Assembly (NCBI RefSeq): GCF_000815025.1
Contig: NZ_CP007541.1
Location: 62,001 to 126,000 of the forward strand
Source: Coxiella endosymbiont of Amblyomma americanum
GTDB lineage: Bacteria; Pseudomonadota; Gammaproteobacteria; Coxiellales; Coxiellaceae
Reading direction: 5' to 3'
DNA length: 64,000 nt
A program made the translations under genes and the position numbers. This document shows positions 1 through 9,729 of the stretch, in pieces. The notes beneath the pieces were generated by a model that saw only the letters and a program-made list of their open reading frames with translations, had not been told where the DNA came from and ran no database searches. The stretch's first letter is position 1. The number at the start of each line of letters is the position of its first letter.

Positions 1-666
1 TACCCACGCTTGAGCACGTTTTCTATCAGTTAAATTAGAATGAAAAACAACAATAGGTACATTAAATCTTTCACGAAATCGTTTTACAGTTTGAGGAGTT
101 AATCCGATTTCTGGAACTAATACTAATGCTTGCTTTCCCCGTTTAATTATTGCGTCAATACAATGTAGGTAAACTTCAGTTTTTCCACTTCCAGTAATGC
201 CTAAAAGCAAAAAGGTCTGAAAATTACGACTATTGATAATCGTTGTAATAGCATTTTTCTGATAAGAATTTAAAGTTAAAGGATTATGTGGAATATCATA
301 AGAACTAACTTCATTATTAATTGTATTAATGCATTTACCTTGACGGAAAATTTTTGGTAAAACACCTAAAATTATTTCACCAACAGGATAATGGTAATAA
401 TTACTTGCCCATTGTAATAATTTAAGTAAAGATAATGGAACAAGAGGCTCCCTTTCGAGGACAGAAATAACGGGTTTAAGGTTTTCAATAGGTAAAGCGG
501 AGAAAGATTCTACTGCTACTAGTATACCTATACAATCTTTTTGACCAAAAGGAATTTTTAGACGAATACCCGGCAGCAATTTTTTATTATTAAGTGAAGT
601 GGGTGCTAAATAATCAAAATACTGGCATAGCGGAACTGGTACGGCAACTTTTAGGATTATCGACAT
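1..666 (-). CDS. priA: Primosomal protein N' (replication restart helicase PriA), 5' part
   Basis: The minus strand reads open from an ATG at 664-666 to the window edge (222 codons; the C-terminal part lies outside). PriA is the superfamily-2 helicase that recognises stalled forks and reloads the replisome. Residues 1 to about 100 match the 3'-DNA-end-binding domain (VPVPLCQYFDYLAP, RLKIPFG, WASNYYHYPVGE). Helicase motif I, GITGSGKT, has its lysine at residue 162, followed by LVPEIGLTPQT. In E. coli this lysine is near residue 230; the missing stretch corresponds to the winged-helix domain, because LPKIFRQGK runs into the helicase lead-in LTLNSYQKNAIT after only about 20 residues. Identity is secure; whether the domain loss is lineage-wide is unknown. 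Confidence 0.93.
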   Translation of the reverse strand, partial: MSIILKVAVPVPLCQYFDYLAPTSLNNKKLLPGIRLKIPFGQKDCIGILVAVESFSALPIENLKPVISVLEREPLVPLSLLKLLQWASNYYHYPVGEIILGVLPKIFRQGKCINTINNEVSSYDIPHNPLTLNSYQKNAITTIINSRNFQTFLLLGITGSGKTEVYLHCIDAIIKRGKQALVLVPEIGLTPQTVKRFRERFNVPIVVFHSNLTDRKRAQAWV

Positions 667-709
667 AACTATATGATAATCGCCATGGTAGTAATCACAA
701 GAGGTTTTT

Positions 710-1276
710 ATGGAAACATATAGTGCAAACGAACTGCGTGTCGGATTAAAAGTTATGATTAACGGAGATCCTTGTAGTATTATTGAAAACGAATTTGTTA
801 AGCCTGGTAAAGGTCAAGCGTTTAATCGTGTCAGATTTCGTAATTTAAAAACAGATCGAATATTAGAACGTACTTTAAAGTCTGGAGAAGTATTACTTTC
901 TGCCAATGTAATTGAAATAGAAATGCAATATTTGTACGATGACGGAGAGATTTGGTACTTTATGATTCCAGAAACTTATGAACAATATGCTGTGCCGTCT
1001 GTATTAGTAGGAGAAAGAAAACAGTGGATTAAAGAAGCAACTATATGTACGATTACCATGTGGAATGGCGTTCCACTATCAATTGCCCTACCCACTTTTG
1101 TAGAACTAAAAATCATTGAAACAGATCCAGGAATTCGTGGTGATACAGTTGTTGGTGGCACGAAACGCGCAAAACTTGAAAGCGGTGCGATAATACGAGT
1201 GCCGTTGTTCCTAAATAAAGATGACATAATTAAAGTAGATACTCGTCACGGAATATATGTTTCCAGAGTAAAATAA
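710..1276 (+). CDS. efp: Translation elongation factor P
   Basis: EF-P enters the ribosomal E site and relieves stalling on polyproline stretches. The 188-residue length equals the family norm. The loop PGKGQAF near residues 32-38 carries the lysine that becomes beta-lysylated. KOW and two OB-like domains follow, ending with the typical C-terminus (DTRHGIYVSRV). A GAGG motif sits just ahead of the ATG. The gene for the modifying enzyme EpmA begins 2 nt after this stop, so the two are almost certainly cotranscribed. Confidence 0.97.
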   Translation: METYSANELRVGLKVMINGDPCSIIENEFVKPGKGQAFNRVRFRNLKTDRILERTLKSGEVLLSANVIEIEMQYLYDDGEIWYFMIPETYEQYAVPSVLVGERKQWIKEATICTITMWNGVPLSIALPTFVELKIIETDPGIRGDTVVGGTKRAKLESGAIIRVPLFLNKDDIIKVDTRHGIYVSRVK

Positions 1277-1278
1277 CA

Positions 1279-2244
1279 ATGTTTAAAAAAAACTGGCGAC
1301 CAATTGCTTCTCTTAACAATCTGCGATGGCGGGCAAAGCTATACGCTGACGTTCGAAAGTTTTTTTCGGAAAGAGGCGTTTTAGAGGTCGAAACTCCTCT
1401 TTTGTCAAAATACACTGTAACTGATATTAATATCGAAAGTTTTCAGACAACTTACTATAATAAAAAGGAAACACATCAATATTATTTGCAACCCTCTCCG
1501 GAATATGCTATGAAGCGACTCCTTGCAAGTGGAATTGGTCCAATCTATCAAATCTGTAAAGCTATGCGTAATGGAGAATACGGTTCCCGGCATAATCCTG
1601 AATTTACTTTATTAGAATGGTATCGACCAAATTTTAGTTATCAAGATTTAATGGATGAAATGGACGCACTATTGCAATTCACCTTACAAACAAAACCATC
1701 TGTCCGGAAAACCTACGTCGCTTTGTTTTTGGAATATCTTGCAATTCATCCATTCCAGATTTCACTAAAGAAATTACAATCCTTATCTCGACAATTTTTA
1801 TTAGAAAAAACTGATCATTACAGAGATCGTGATACTTTATTACAGATTTTATTTATTCACGTTATTGAACCCCAAATTGGGTTCAAACGGCCTGTATTTG
1901 TTTATGAATTCCCAGCTTCTCAAGCAGCTCTGGCAAAAATACATCCTCAAAATTCAAGTGTCTCTCTACGATTTGAAGTGTATATTGAAGGTATAGAATG
2001 TGCAAATGGCTTTGAAGAGCTAATTGACGTTCAAGAACAGTACCGCCGTTTTAAACAAGACATTGTAAGTCGTCAAAAACAAAAACTTTCTCAAATCGAA
2101 ATTGACTATCGCCTTCTCGCTGCTCTAGAATTTGGAATGCCTGCTTGTTCAGGAGTTGCTTTGGGATTGGATCGTTTACTAATGATTAACACAAAAACAA
2201 AAAAAATCAGAGATGTTCTTTCTTTTCCGATGGACATTGCTTAG
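1279..2244 (+). CDS. epmA: EF-P--(R)-beta-lysine ligase EpmA (GenX/PoxA)
   Basis: A truncated class II lysyl-tRNA synthetase paralogue that attaches (R)-beta-lysine to the EF-P loop lysine. It has the catalytic core only, without an anticodon-binding domain: 321 residues against 325 in E. coli. Visible signatures are VLEVETPLLSKYTVTD, the motif 2 region with HNPEFTLLEWYRP, and motif 3 GVALGLDRLLM. It follows efp with a 2-nt gap. The partner aminomutase gene epmB is not in this window. The lack of an N-terminal OB domain separates it from true LysS. Confidence 0.96.
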   Translation: MFKKNWRPIASLNNLRWRAKLYADVRKFFSERGVLEVETPLLSKYTVTDINIESFQTTYYNKKETHQYYLQPSPEYAMKRLLASGIGPIYQICKAMRNGEYGSRHNPEFTLLEWYRPNFSYQDLMDEMDALLQFTLQTKPSVRKTYVALFLEYLAIHPFQISLKKLQSLSRQFLLEKTDHYRDRDTLLQILFIHVIEPQIGFKRPVFVYEFPASQAALAKIHPQNSSVSLRFEVYIEGIECANGFEELIDVQEQYRRFKQDIVSRQKQKLSQIEIDYRLLAALEFGMPACSGVALGLDRLLMINTKTKKIRDVLSFPMDIA

Positions 2245-2373
2245 TGACTAACATCCACGGATAGTCTGATAACATTTAGAGCAATCTATGGTGGTCAAAA
2301 TATCACTGTGTTTTCCCAAATAAAATTAATACCTCTACTTCCTAAAAATTGGTAACACAAAATCGAATTGTGC

Positions 2374-3210
2374 TCAATTTATTATGGTACCAATTTTTTC
2401 CCCAAAAAGAATACGGCTATTTATATTTCGATGAGTATCCCATTGTACTCTGAGTAATGGAAATAATAAAATCACTGTAGAGCCGATTTTAAAATAACCT
2501 AATTCGTCACCTTGGGTTAAGCTAATGTTATCTTCTTGATAATCCCACATCGAAGTAGTGCTCTTAATAGAAGGAGTTACGGTACCATGCCAAACAGTGT
2601 TAATATTTCCCACTAAGGTAGAACCTACAATCACAATAGCTATATAACCAATTCGAGTTTTGAATAAACACACCACTCGTTCATTGTTAAAAAATACTTT
2701 AGGAAAGATTCGAACTACGTAAGGATTAACAGAAAAAAGATAACCAGGTATATACGTCATTTTTAAAAGACGACCATCGATTGGCATATGAATTCGATGA
2801 TAATCTTTTGGAGATAAGTACACTGAAAAATACGTACCTTCCCGAAACAGATCTGCTTGTTCGCTACTACCACCGAATAACTCAGTTACAGTGTAATGAT
2901 GTTTTTTTACCTGAAGAATCGTTTTTCTTTTCAGTTGTTTTATTTCTCTAATAACTCCATCTACAGGTGAGATAACGACTTTAGGATCAGTAGTAATCGG
3001 TCGTGCATCAGGATTTAGATGTCGAGTAAAAAAAGCATTGAAAGAATGATATGATTGGATATTAGGATTTTTCGCTTCTTTCATATTAACCCCGTAGCAA
3101 TAGATAAACAGGCGAATTATTATTCGTGTAATTAGACCCCACTGGCGATTTGCAAGCCAGCCAACTATTCTTGAAAAAGTATGTGGATATTGGAAAAATT
3201 GATTTTTCAT
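2374..3210 (-). CDS. psd: Phosphatidylserine decarboxylase
   Basis: Membrane-associated pyruvoyl enzyme converting phosphatidylserine to phosphatidylethanolamine. The 278-residue proenzyme shows YHRIHMPIDG, the GSTLVGNINTVWHG block and, near the C-terminus, YFKIGSTVILLFP. There the self-cleaving motif reads IGST rather than the common LGST; the cleaved Gly-Ser bond is intact. It converges with epmA and diverges from cca across a 92-nt gap. Together with pgpA and lgt it shows that phospholipid and lipoprotein synthesis are kept. Confidence 0.95.
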   Translation of the reverse strand: MKNQFFQYPHTFSRIVGWLANRQWGLITRIIIRLFIYCYGVNMKEAKNPNIQSYHSFNAFFTRHLNPDARPITTDPKVVISPVDGVIREIKQLKRKTILQVKKHHYTVTELFGGSSEQADLFREGTYFSVYLSPKDYHRIHMPIDGRLLKMTYIPGYLFSVNPYVVRIFPKVFFNNERVVCLFKTRIGYIAIVIVGSTLVGNINTVWHGTVTPSIKSTTSMWDYQEDNISLTQGDELGYFKIGSTVILLFPLLRVQWDTHRNINSRILFGEKIGTIIN

Positions 3211-3302
3211 ATTAAAGCTTTCAATTATATATTTTAAGGAAAATATGGTTGCTCATGAACTTCTTCTAATGTGATACAGGCTTAAAAAAGGATAACATAA
3301 AA

Positions 3303-4400
3303 TTGAAGATTTATTTGGTAGGTGGAGCTATCCGAGACGAATTATTAGGAATACCAGTAAAGGAAAAAGATTGGGTTGTGATAGGTGCTACACCTGAAGT
3401 AATGGTTAATAGTGGTTTTAAACCAATTGGAAAGGAGTTTCCAGTATTTTTGCATCCTCAAACCCGTGAAGAATACGCACTCGCCCGTGTAGAACATAAA
3501 ATTTCTAAGGGTTATAAAGGATTTAGTATCTATGCAGCTCCTGATATAGCATTGGAAGAGGATTTAAAACGACGGGACCTAACAATTAATGCTATGGCTA
3601 AAACGCTGACAGGAAAAATTATCGATCCTTACGGTGGACAAAAAGATATACAAAAAAAGATTTTTCGTCATGTATCCCCTGCTTTTCGAGAAGACCCGGT
3701 ACGAATTTTACGTTTAGCCCGTTTGTCAACTAAATTTCCTGAGTTTTCTGTTCATCCTAAAACACTAAAACTAATGAGGGAGATGGTGAAAGCAGGTGAA
3801 GTAAATACATTGGTACCTGAACGAGTATGGCAAGAACTGGTACGTGCACTTGCTAACAAAAATCCAGTTCGATTTTTTACAGTATTACACGATTGCGGTG
3901 CTTTAGCTATTTTATTTAGTTCTCTTCGTCTTGATAATAAAGGTATGCGTGCTTTAATTAGCATTGTAAACCAAACTTTATCTCCTGTTATTCGGTTTGC
4001 TGTTTTATTAAGTGATCTTTCTTTAGAAGCTATTCAGAAACTGACTTTGCAGTATCATATCCCAAATGAATATTACAATTTATCCATTATGATTTCAAAA
4101 TTTCAAAGATTATATAGATATATTGATCAAATGAATGCAAAAGAATTACTGAATTTTATTCTTAAAACTGATGCTCTGAGAAGAGATAAACGTTTTGAAC
4201 AATTTCTTTTTGTTTGCACAGCACTTTATCCGACATCAAAGATGCATAGTACAAAAATTAAACAAGTCATTAAGACTGTGAAGTCAATAGATATCAAATA
4301 TTTGCAAAAACAATGTCTTATAGGAAAGCATTTTGCAAAAGCACTTGAAGAACTGCGACTCAAGGCAATCCATCAACTGTTAATTACACGCACAGAATGA
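3303..4400 (+). CDS. cca: CCA-adding tRNA nucleotidyltransferase
   Basis: Adds or repairs the 3' CCA of tRNAs. The class II nucleotidyltransferase head is clear: [13 protein letters not shown], then E21-x-D23 in the usual DxD position, [19 protein letters not shown], the [10 protein letters not shown] block, and [13 protein letters not shown]. Start is TTG at 3303, since no better in-frame start lies upstream. At 365 residues it is shorter than E. coli Cca (412), and I see no HD phosphohydrolase motif in the C-terminal third. The three tRNA genes in this window encode no CCA, so the enzyme must be essential here. Confidence 0.95.
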   Translation: MKIYLVGGAIRDELLGIPVKEKDWVVIGATPEVMVNSGFKPIGKEFPVFLHPQTREEYALARVEHKISKGYKGFSIYAAPDIALEEDLKRRDLTINAMAKTLTGKIIDPYGGQKDIQKKIFRHVSPAFREDPVRILRLARLSTKFPEFSVHPKTLKLMREMVKAGEVNTLVPERVWQELVRALANKNPVRFFTVLHDCGALAILFSSLRLDNKGMRALISIVNQTLSPVIRFAVLLSDLSLEAIQKLTLQYHIPNEYYNLSIMISKFQRLYRYIDQMNAKELLNFILKTDALRRDKRFEQFLFVCTALYPTSKMHSTKIKQVIKTVKSIDIKYLQKQCLIGKHFAKALEELRLKAIHQLLITRTE

Positions 4401-4415
4401 TAGCTTTCTTTGCCA

Positions 4416-5576
4416 TTATAATGCAAGACGAGCGATTTGATTACCTGTTTTAAAACCGAGTAGAATAGCATCATAATTACGAGTTAAGGCTATTACTTTG
4501 AATAATTCACCCATTTCACTAGGAAATATTAGCTTTTTAATTTGTTGCGTAATTTGAAAATGTTCAATTGTGTTCTTCAAAGAAGAAGCAAATGAAATAA
4601 TACCACAATTTAGTAAGAAATTTGCCTGATGAACAAATCCTGCCACTGTTAAGTGATTTTGAGCAGCTATTTTTGCAATAGCTGTAAAATTAACGTGGAT
4701 AGTAATATCTTGAATGCCAGGAAAAATTAGTGGGTTAAAATGACTATGATGTCGATAATAACAGGTAATAGTACCTCGATTGCGGTCTTGATGGTAGTAT
4801 TCATGCTGTGGGAATCCATAATCAATCAACAGAATTAATCCTTTTTTTAGCGTATTTGCTAGAGAAGTAATCCATGATTTTAATAATAAGTTAATTTCTG
4901 ATTCGTAATCATTTGGAAAATTAATCCCTAAACTTTTAACTTGTTGAACTAAATCAGATGACGATGGATTGTCTATTTTCCATAACAATGCTCCTTTGTT
5001 GCCATCTACATATATTTCTTTAATAGTGTTATTTTCGATTCTGAATTTATGAGCTGGTATTGCATCTATTATTTCATTTCCAATAATAACGCCTGTAAAA
5101 TGCGTAGGTAATTGATCTAGCCATACAACATGATGAAATAATTCCGGCACTTCTTTTTGAAGAAGTTTTGTTTGATGTAATCGAAGACTTTTACTAACTT
5201 CTAAAATGAAATAGTGGTTAGGTAAAAATTGATTATGTTGAAGTTCTTTTAATATATCGACAGCCATTATTCCAGTACCTGCACCAAGTTCAAGTATATC
5301 TCCACCATTTAGATCATTTAATATCTGATAGCATTGGCGCGCTATGCATCGAGAAAAAATAGGAGAAATTTCAGGCGCTGTAATAAAATCACCCGCTTCT
5401 CCAAATTTTGGAACATCGGTGCTGTAATATCCAAAGTTAGATTCATAAAGAGCTAAATGCATATAATGCGCAAAAGTGAGCGGTCCTGTTTGAGCAATTT
5501 TTTTGAGAATCTTCGATTTCAAGCGATTACTTTGAGAGAGCGTAATGGCATTTGGGGGTGATAGATTCTTTAGCAT
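4416..5576 (-). CDS. MidA-family (DUF185) SAM-dependent methyltransferase
   Basis: A 386-residue protein of the COG1565/MidA family, related to mitochondrial NDUFAF7, an arginine methyltransferase needed for complex I assembly. The SAM-binding site reads ILELGAGTGIMAVDIL, and the family features DFITAPEISPIF and GVIIGNEIIDAIPAHKF are present. The bacterial substrate is not established, so no function beyond methyl transfer is claimed. It converges with cca (15-nt gap). Its ATG at 5574-5576 is followed by a well-conserved N-terminus (GPLTFAHYMHLALYESNFGYY). Confidence 0.88.
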   Translation of the reverse strand: MLKNLSPPNAITLSQSNRLKSKILKKIAQTGPLTFAHYMHLALYESNFGYYSTDVPKFGEAGDFITAPEISPIFSRCIARQCYQILNDLNGGDILELGAGTGIMAVDILKELQHNQFLPNHYFILEVSKSLRLHQTKLLQKEVPELFHHVVWLDQLPTHFTGVIIGNEIIDAIPAHKFRIENNTIKEIYVDGNKGALLWKIDNPSSSDLVQQVKSLGINFPNDYESEINLLLKSWITSLANTLKKGLILLIDYGFPQHEYYHQDRNRGTITCYYRHHSHFNPLIFPGIQDITIHVNFTAIAKIAAQNHLTVAGFVHQANFLLNCGIISFASSLKNTIEHFQITQQIKKLIFPSEMGELFKVIALTRNYDAILLGFKTGNQIARLAL

Positions 5577-5810
5577 ATGAGCACTCTAAAATAATATTAT
5601 AAAATAATTATTATTATTTGCAGAAATTTTTTATTTCTAACTGTTTTAGATCTTTAGTAGTATTCTAAAACTATAGGTAACACGTAAATCTTTAACTTCA
5701 GAGTAAATGCTAGTATAAATTGATAGGTGATTATAAAACTCACGTTTGACAGAAATGTTGAAACTGCTAATATGAAACCGCGACTCACAAAAATTATAAA
5801 ACTAAATTGA

Positions 5811-5882
5811 TGGGGTGTCGCCAAGTGGTAAGGCACTGGGTTTTGATCCCAGCATTCCCAGGTTCGAATCCTGGCACCCCAG
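5811..5882 (+). tRNA. tRNA-Gln (anticodon TTG)
   Basis: A full cloverleaf can be drawn: acceptor TGGGGTG pairs with CACCCCA, the anticodon loop is TTTTGAT with anticodon TTG, and the T arm contains GGTTCGAATCC. The discriminator base is G. The next bases are TTG, so CCA is not encoded. The gene lies 40 nt upstream of prs on the same strand and probably shares a transcript with it. Confidence 0.97.
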
Positions 5883-5922
5883 TTGTGGTTTCGTTTTAGT
5901 ATTTGTTGGTATTAAGAATATT

Positions 5923-6885
5923 ATGTCTAATCTTAAAGATATTCGCATTTTTCACGGTAGCGCTAATCCTATGCTAGCCACTAACGTGGCAATAGAATTA
6001 AATACAATCATTGGTAAGGCACTGGTTACTCGTTTTAGTGATGGAGAAATTCGAATTGAAATTCAGGAAAATGTGCGAGGTAGAGATATCTATCTTATCC
6101 AATCAACCGGATATCCAGTCAATGAGAATGTTATGGAGTTAATTTTAATGGGAGATGCTTTTCGCCGAGCATCTGCGGCAAGTATTACTGCCGTTGTTCC
6201 TTATTTTGGTTACGCACGTCAAGATCGCAGAATTTATTCCTCTCGTGTACCTATAAGCGCAAAAGTAATCGCTGATATGATGAAAAATGTTGGTTTTTCC
6301 CGATTGATTACTATTGATCTCCATGCAGATCAAATTCAAGGATTTTTTTACATGCCAGTAGATAATATCCATGCTAGTATTACTGCGTTGGAAAAATACC
6401 AGTTACTTGAAAAATTAGAAAATCCCATGATCGTTTCTCCAGATGTTAGTGGAGTGGTACGTGCTCGTGCTATTGCTAAGAGATTGAACGATTTAGATTT
6501 AGCCATTATCGATAAACGTCGTCCTGGACCTAATCAAGCTGAAGTTATGAATGTCATTGGTAATGTAAAAGGGCGACATTGTATTATTGTAGATGATATT
6601 GTGGATACAGCTGGAACTTTATGTCATGCTGCGCGGGCTTTAAAAGATAAAGGTTCCATAACTGTCTCTTCTTATTGTACTCATCCTGTCTTATCAGGAA
6701 ATGCTATTAAAAACATCATGGAATCTGCAATTGACACACTTATTGTTACCGATACTATTCCTTTACGACAGGAAGCGATGGCTTGTATAAAAATTAAACA
6801 AATTTTCCTTAGTCGTCTTATTGCTGAAACTATTTCTCGTATCAATCAGAAGGAATCGGTTAGTTCAATGTTTTTAATTAATTAA
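5923..6885 (+). CDS. prs: Ribose-phosphate pyrophosphokinase
   Basis: Makes PRPP from ribose-5-phosphate and ATP, feeding purine, pyrimidine, NAD, His and Trp synthesis. The ATG at 5923 gives 320 residues and a standard N-terminus (IRIFHGSANPMLA); the longer open frame upstream runs back into tRNA-Gln and is not the real start. Markers are RFSDGEIRIEI, the catalytic loop YFGYARQDRR, and the PRPP-binding signature CIIVDDIVDTAGTL. It follows tRNA-Gln and precedes rplY by a 337-nt gap. Confidence 0.97.
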   Translation: MSNLKDIRIFHGSANPMLATNVAIELNTIIGKALVTRFSDGEIRIEIQENVRGRDIYLIQSTGYPVNENVMELILMGDAFRRASAASITAVVPYFGYARQDRRIYSSRVPISAKVIADMMKNVGFSRLITIDLHADQIQGFFYMPVDNIHASITALEKYQLLEKLENPMIVSPDVSGVVRARAIAKRLNDLDLAIIDKRRPGPNQAEVMNVIGNVKGRHCIIVDDIVDTAGTLCHAARALKDKGSITVSSYCTHPVLSGNAIKNIMESAIDTLIVTDTIPLRQEAMACIKIKQIFLSRLIAETISRINQKESVSSMFLIN

Positions 6886-7126
6886 TAGTTGTTTATATTA
6901 ATTTTAAGTAAAAGTGTAGATAATATTATCTGTGTGGTATTCTTATTTGCAAAAGTAAGAAAGGTTTCCTTTGTTTTTTGCTCTTGTTATCCTTGTCGAT
7001 GATATTTATTAGAGACTTTTAAAAAATTTCCCATTTTTAATATACTTGTATTCTACTTATAGACCCTACAAATTAGTGAATTATATAAATTATTTTAAGT
7101 TTTTTTGTGTGCTTCACATTGAAGGG

Positions 7127-7146
7127 TATAAATTGTACAATTTATA
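7127..7146. repeat. Perfect 20-nt palindrome in the prs-rplY gap
   Basis: Two 10-nt arms, TATAAATTGT and ACAATTTATA, abut with no spacer, about 75 nt ahead of the rplY start. It could be an operator half-site pair or simply an AT-rich hairpin; there is no downstream T run, so it is not a terminator on either strand. The rest of the 337-nt gap holds no gene that I can recognise. Confidence 0.5.
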
Positions 7147-7222
7147 ATCTACATTTAACATAAACTACAAATTTCTTTATTAAATCTAATCTCAGTAAAA
7201 TCCTTTTCAAGAGGAGTATTAT

Positions 7223-7900
7223 ATGGTTATTGAAAGTTTTGAATTTCAAGCAGAATTACGAAGAGATGTTGGAACAAGAGCGGCACGTCGCATAAGACGA
7301 CTACATAATGGGGTATTAGGTACGGTGTACGGTGCGGGAAAAATCCCTCAATCTATCGTTTTAACACAGAAAGACGTATTAAAAGCCTTTGAAAACGAAG
7401 CTACTTTTGCTTCTGTTTTAACGCTAAAGATTGATAATCAAGAACAAAAAGTTGTTCTGAAAGACTTACAACGTCACCATACGAAACCTAATATTCTTCA
7501 TGTCGATTTTCAGCGTATCAAAGCATCTGAGAAAATTACGATGCGTGTCCCTTTGCATATTGTCGGTAGAGAAGCGTGTGTTGGAATAAAAGCCGGAGGT
7601 ATGATTTCTCATCTTCAAACTGATGTGGAAGTCCGATGTTTTCCCGCTGATTTACCAGAGTATATTGAAATAGATATCTCTGCATTAGATTTAGACACAT
7701 CGTTACATATATCAGACCTCAAATTACCCCATAGAGTTGAATTAACAACTGCTGTCGAAAGTATAAATAATGTACCTGTTGTAAATATTCATTTACCACG
7801 AGCAAGTAAAGCAGATATTGAAGCCGAAGCTCATGAAGAAGATAATCTATCTGCTCAATCTGAAAAAATAATGTCCAATAGCAGTGAGTTAAGTAAATAA
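7223..7900 (+). CDS. rplY: 50S ribosomal protein L25 (CTC/TL5 long form)
   Basis: Binds 5S rRNA in the large subunit. At 225 residues it is the long general-stress (CTC/TL5) form: an N-terminal 5S-binding domain ([49 protein letters not shown]) and a C-terminal beta domain from about residue 95, with a polar, acidic tail. A strong AAGAGGAG precedes the ATG. It is followed 20 nt later by pth, a common bacterial pairing. Confidence 0.96.
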   Translation: MVIESFEFQAELRRDVGTRAARRIRRLHNGVLGTVYGAGKIPQSIVLTQKDVLKAFENEATFASVLTLKIDNQEQKVVLKDLQRHHTKPNILHVDFQRIKASEKITMRVPLHIVGREACVGIKAGGMISHLQTDVEVRCFPADLPEYIEIDISALDLDTSLHISDLKLPHRVELTTAVESINNVPVVNIHLPRASKADIEAEAHEEDNLSAQSEKIMSNSSELSK

Positions 7901-7920
7901 AGGAAAGGATAATCGTTTCA

Positions 7921-8457
7921 ATGAGAAACGAGATTAAGCTCATTGTTGGTTTAGGCAATCCTGGTGATAGATATGCTAAGACTCGGCATAATGCTGGCGT
8001 TTGGTTCATCGAAACTCTAGCTAACCAAAAGCAAAAACTTTTGTACAAAGAAAGTAAATTGCATTACGGATTTATTGGAAAATGGAATCATTGTTGGCTA
8101 TTTAAACCTTCTACTTACATGAATGAAAGTGGGCTAGCGGTAGCTTCTGTAGCTAGATTTTATAAACTAATTCCGAAAAAAATCTTAATAATACATGATG
8201 AATTAGATTTTTCTGTTGGAGATGTTCGACTAAAAAAAAATGGTGGACACGGTGGACACAATGGATTGCGCAGCATTATTCAGTATTTGGGAACTACTGA
8301 TTTTTACCGATTACGAATTGGAATTGGTCATCCAAAAAGTAAAGACCAGGTTATTTCTTATGTATTAAGTTCTCCTTCGAAAGAAGATTATAGCGCTATT
8401 CTTATGGCTATCAAAAGAGGGATCTCTATTATCGAGAAATTAGTTGATAAATTTTAA
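7921..8457 (+). CDS. pth: Peptidyl-tRNA hydrolase
   Basis: Releases peptides from tRNAs dropped by stalled ribosomes. The 178 residues show the diagnostic blocks [20 protein letters not shown] (catalytic His in TRHNAG), [37 protein letters not shown] and [13 protein letters not shown] little shorter than E. coli Pth (194), with the difference at the C-terminus. It sits between rplY and ychF, all on the plus strand. Confidence 0.97.
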   Translation: MRNEIKLIVGLGNPGDRYAKTRHNAGVWFIETLANQKQKLLYKESKLHYGFIGKWNHCWLFKPSTYMNESGLAVASVARFYKLIPKKILIIHDELDFSVGDVRLKKNGGHGGHNGLRSIIQYLGTTDFYRLRIGIGHPKSKDQVISYVLSSPSKEDYSAILMAIKRGISIIEKLVDKF

Positions 8458-8516
8458 AAAAATGATGTATAAGGGTAAGACTTTTCTAAAATTTCTTTTT
8501 TTTATTAGGTAAGAAC

Positions 8517-9611
8517 ATGGGATTGAAATGCGGTATTATAGGGCTGCCTAATGTTGGAAAATCAACGTTATTTAACGCATTAACTAAATTAAATGTTGCA
8601 GTATCTTACTATCCTTTTTGTACTATTGAACCTAAAGTAGGAGTTGTTTTTGTACCTGATATTCGACTGAAAAAAATTTCCCAGATTGCAAATTCAAAAC
8701 GAATCATTCCTTCTACTGTTAGTTTTGTAGATATTGCTGGGCTTGTTTCTGGAGCTTCCAAAGGAATAGGATTAGGCAATCAGTTTCTCGCTAATATTCG
8801 TGAAACTCAAGCTATTATTCACGTTGTTCGATGTTTTGCAGATGAAAATGTTGTACATGTGTCAGGAACTGTAAGACCTCTCGCGGATATTGATGTAATA
8901 AATACGGAGTTAGCGTTAGCAGATATGGAAATGATCGATAAAATTTTAACTAAGCTGATCAAATATGGAAAACATGGAGATAAAAAAGTTCAGGATACTA
9001 AACTTTTATTCGAAAAATTCAAAAATTGGTTAAACGAAGGAAAACAGCTACGCAACCTTAAATTAACAAAAGAAGAGGAGTTTTTACTGCGGTATTATCA
9101 ATTATTAACTATAAAACCAGTATTGTATATTGCTAATTTATCTAAAGAAAACTTCAAAAATAATCCGTTTTTAAAGCAAATTCTCGAATACACTATACAA
9201 GAAAATACAAAAGTGATTCCCATATGCGCTTCTCTCGAAGCAGAAATTGTACATTTTACTTTCTTAAAGCAAAGGAGATTTTTAAAAATCTTTAATCTTA
9301 GAGAAATAGGATTGAATCGTGTGATTCAAGCGAGTTATGCCCTATTGGGCCTGATTACTTTTTTTACTGCTGAAGTTAAAGAAACTCGCGCATGGGCTTG
9401 TCCGCGTAATTATACAGCATCTCAAGCTGCTGGGATGATACACACTGATTTTAAGAGACGTTTTATTTGCGCTGTAGTTATTAGTTATGATCACTATATT
9501 CAATATCGGGGAATAGCAGGGGCTAAACATGCAGGAAAATGTCGTATCGAAGGAAAAAATTATATTGTACAGGATGGAGATATAATATATTTTCGGATAG
9601 GAAGACATTAA
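8517..9611 (+). CDS. ychF: Ribosome-binding ATPase YchF (OLA1 family)
   Basis: An Obg-related P-loop protein that prefers ATP and associates with ribosomes; a redox-stress regulator in E. coli. 364 residues against 363 in E. coli. Seen: P-loop GLPNVGKST, switch region [30 protein letters not shown], a central coiled-coil region, and the C-terminal TGS-type domain ([29 protein letters not shown]). The pth-ychF order is conserved in many proteobacteria. tRNA-Met follows 44 nt downstream. Confidence 0.97.
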   Translation: MGLKCGIIGLPNVGKSTLFNALTKLNVAVSYYPFCTIEPKVGVVFVPDIRLKKISQIANSKRIIPSTVSFVDIAGLVSGASKGIGLGNQFLANIRETQAIIHVVRCFADENVVHVSGTVRPLADIDVINTELALADMEMIDKILTKLIKYGKHGDKKVQDTKLLFEKFKNWLNEGKQLRNLKLTKEEEFLLRYYQLLTIKPVLYIANLSKENFKNNPFLKQILEYTIQENTKVIPICASLEAEIVHFTFLKQRRFLKIFNLREIGLNRVIQASYALLGLITFFTAEVKETRAWACPRNYTASQAAGMIHTDFKRRFICAVVISYDHYIQYRGIAGAKHAGKCRIEGKNYIVQDGDIIYFRIGRH

Positions 9612-9655
9612 GAGGATTTTAATTTTATCAGAGTGAAACTCGTAAATTGTCTTGT

Positions 9656-9729
9656 GGCTATGTAGCTCAGTTGGTTAGAGCACAGCACTCATAATGCTGA
9701 TGTCGGTGGTTCGAATCCACTCATAGCCA
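9656..9729 (+). tRNA. tRNA-Met, elongator (anticodon CAT)
   Basis: Acceptor GGCTATG pairs with CATAGCC; D arm AGCTCAGTTGGTTAGAGC; anticodon loop CTCATAA; T loop GGTTCGAATCC; discriminator A. The sequence closely tracks elongator tRNA-Met of E. coli rather than initiator tRNA, because the first acceptor pair is a normal G-C. CCA is not encoded. Confidence 0.95.

Noticed and set aside
5815-5922. In-frame extension of prs back into tRNA-Gln
   Set aside because: The tRNA is complete and the conserved Prs N-terminus begins at the ATG at 5923.
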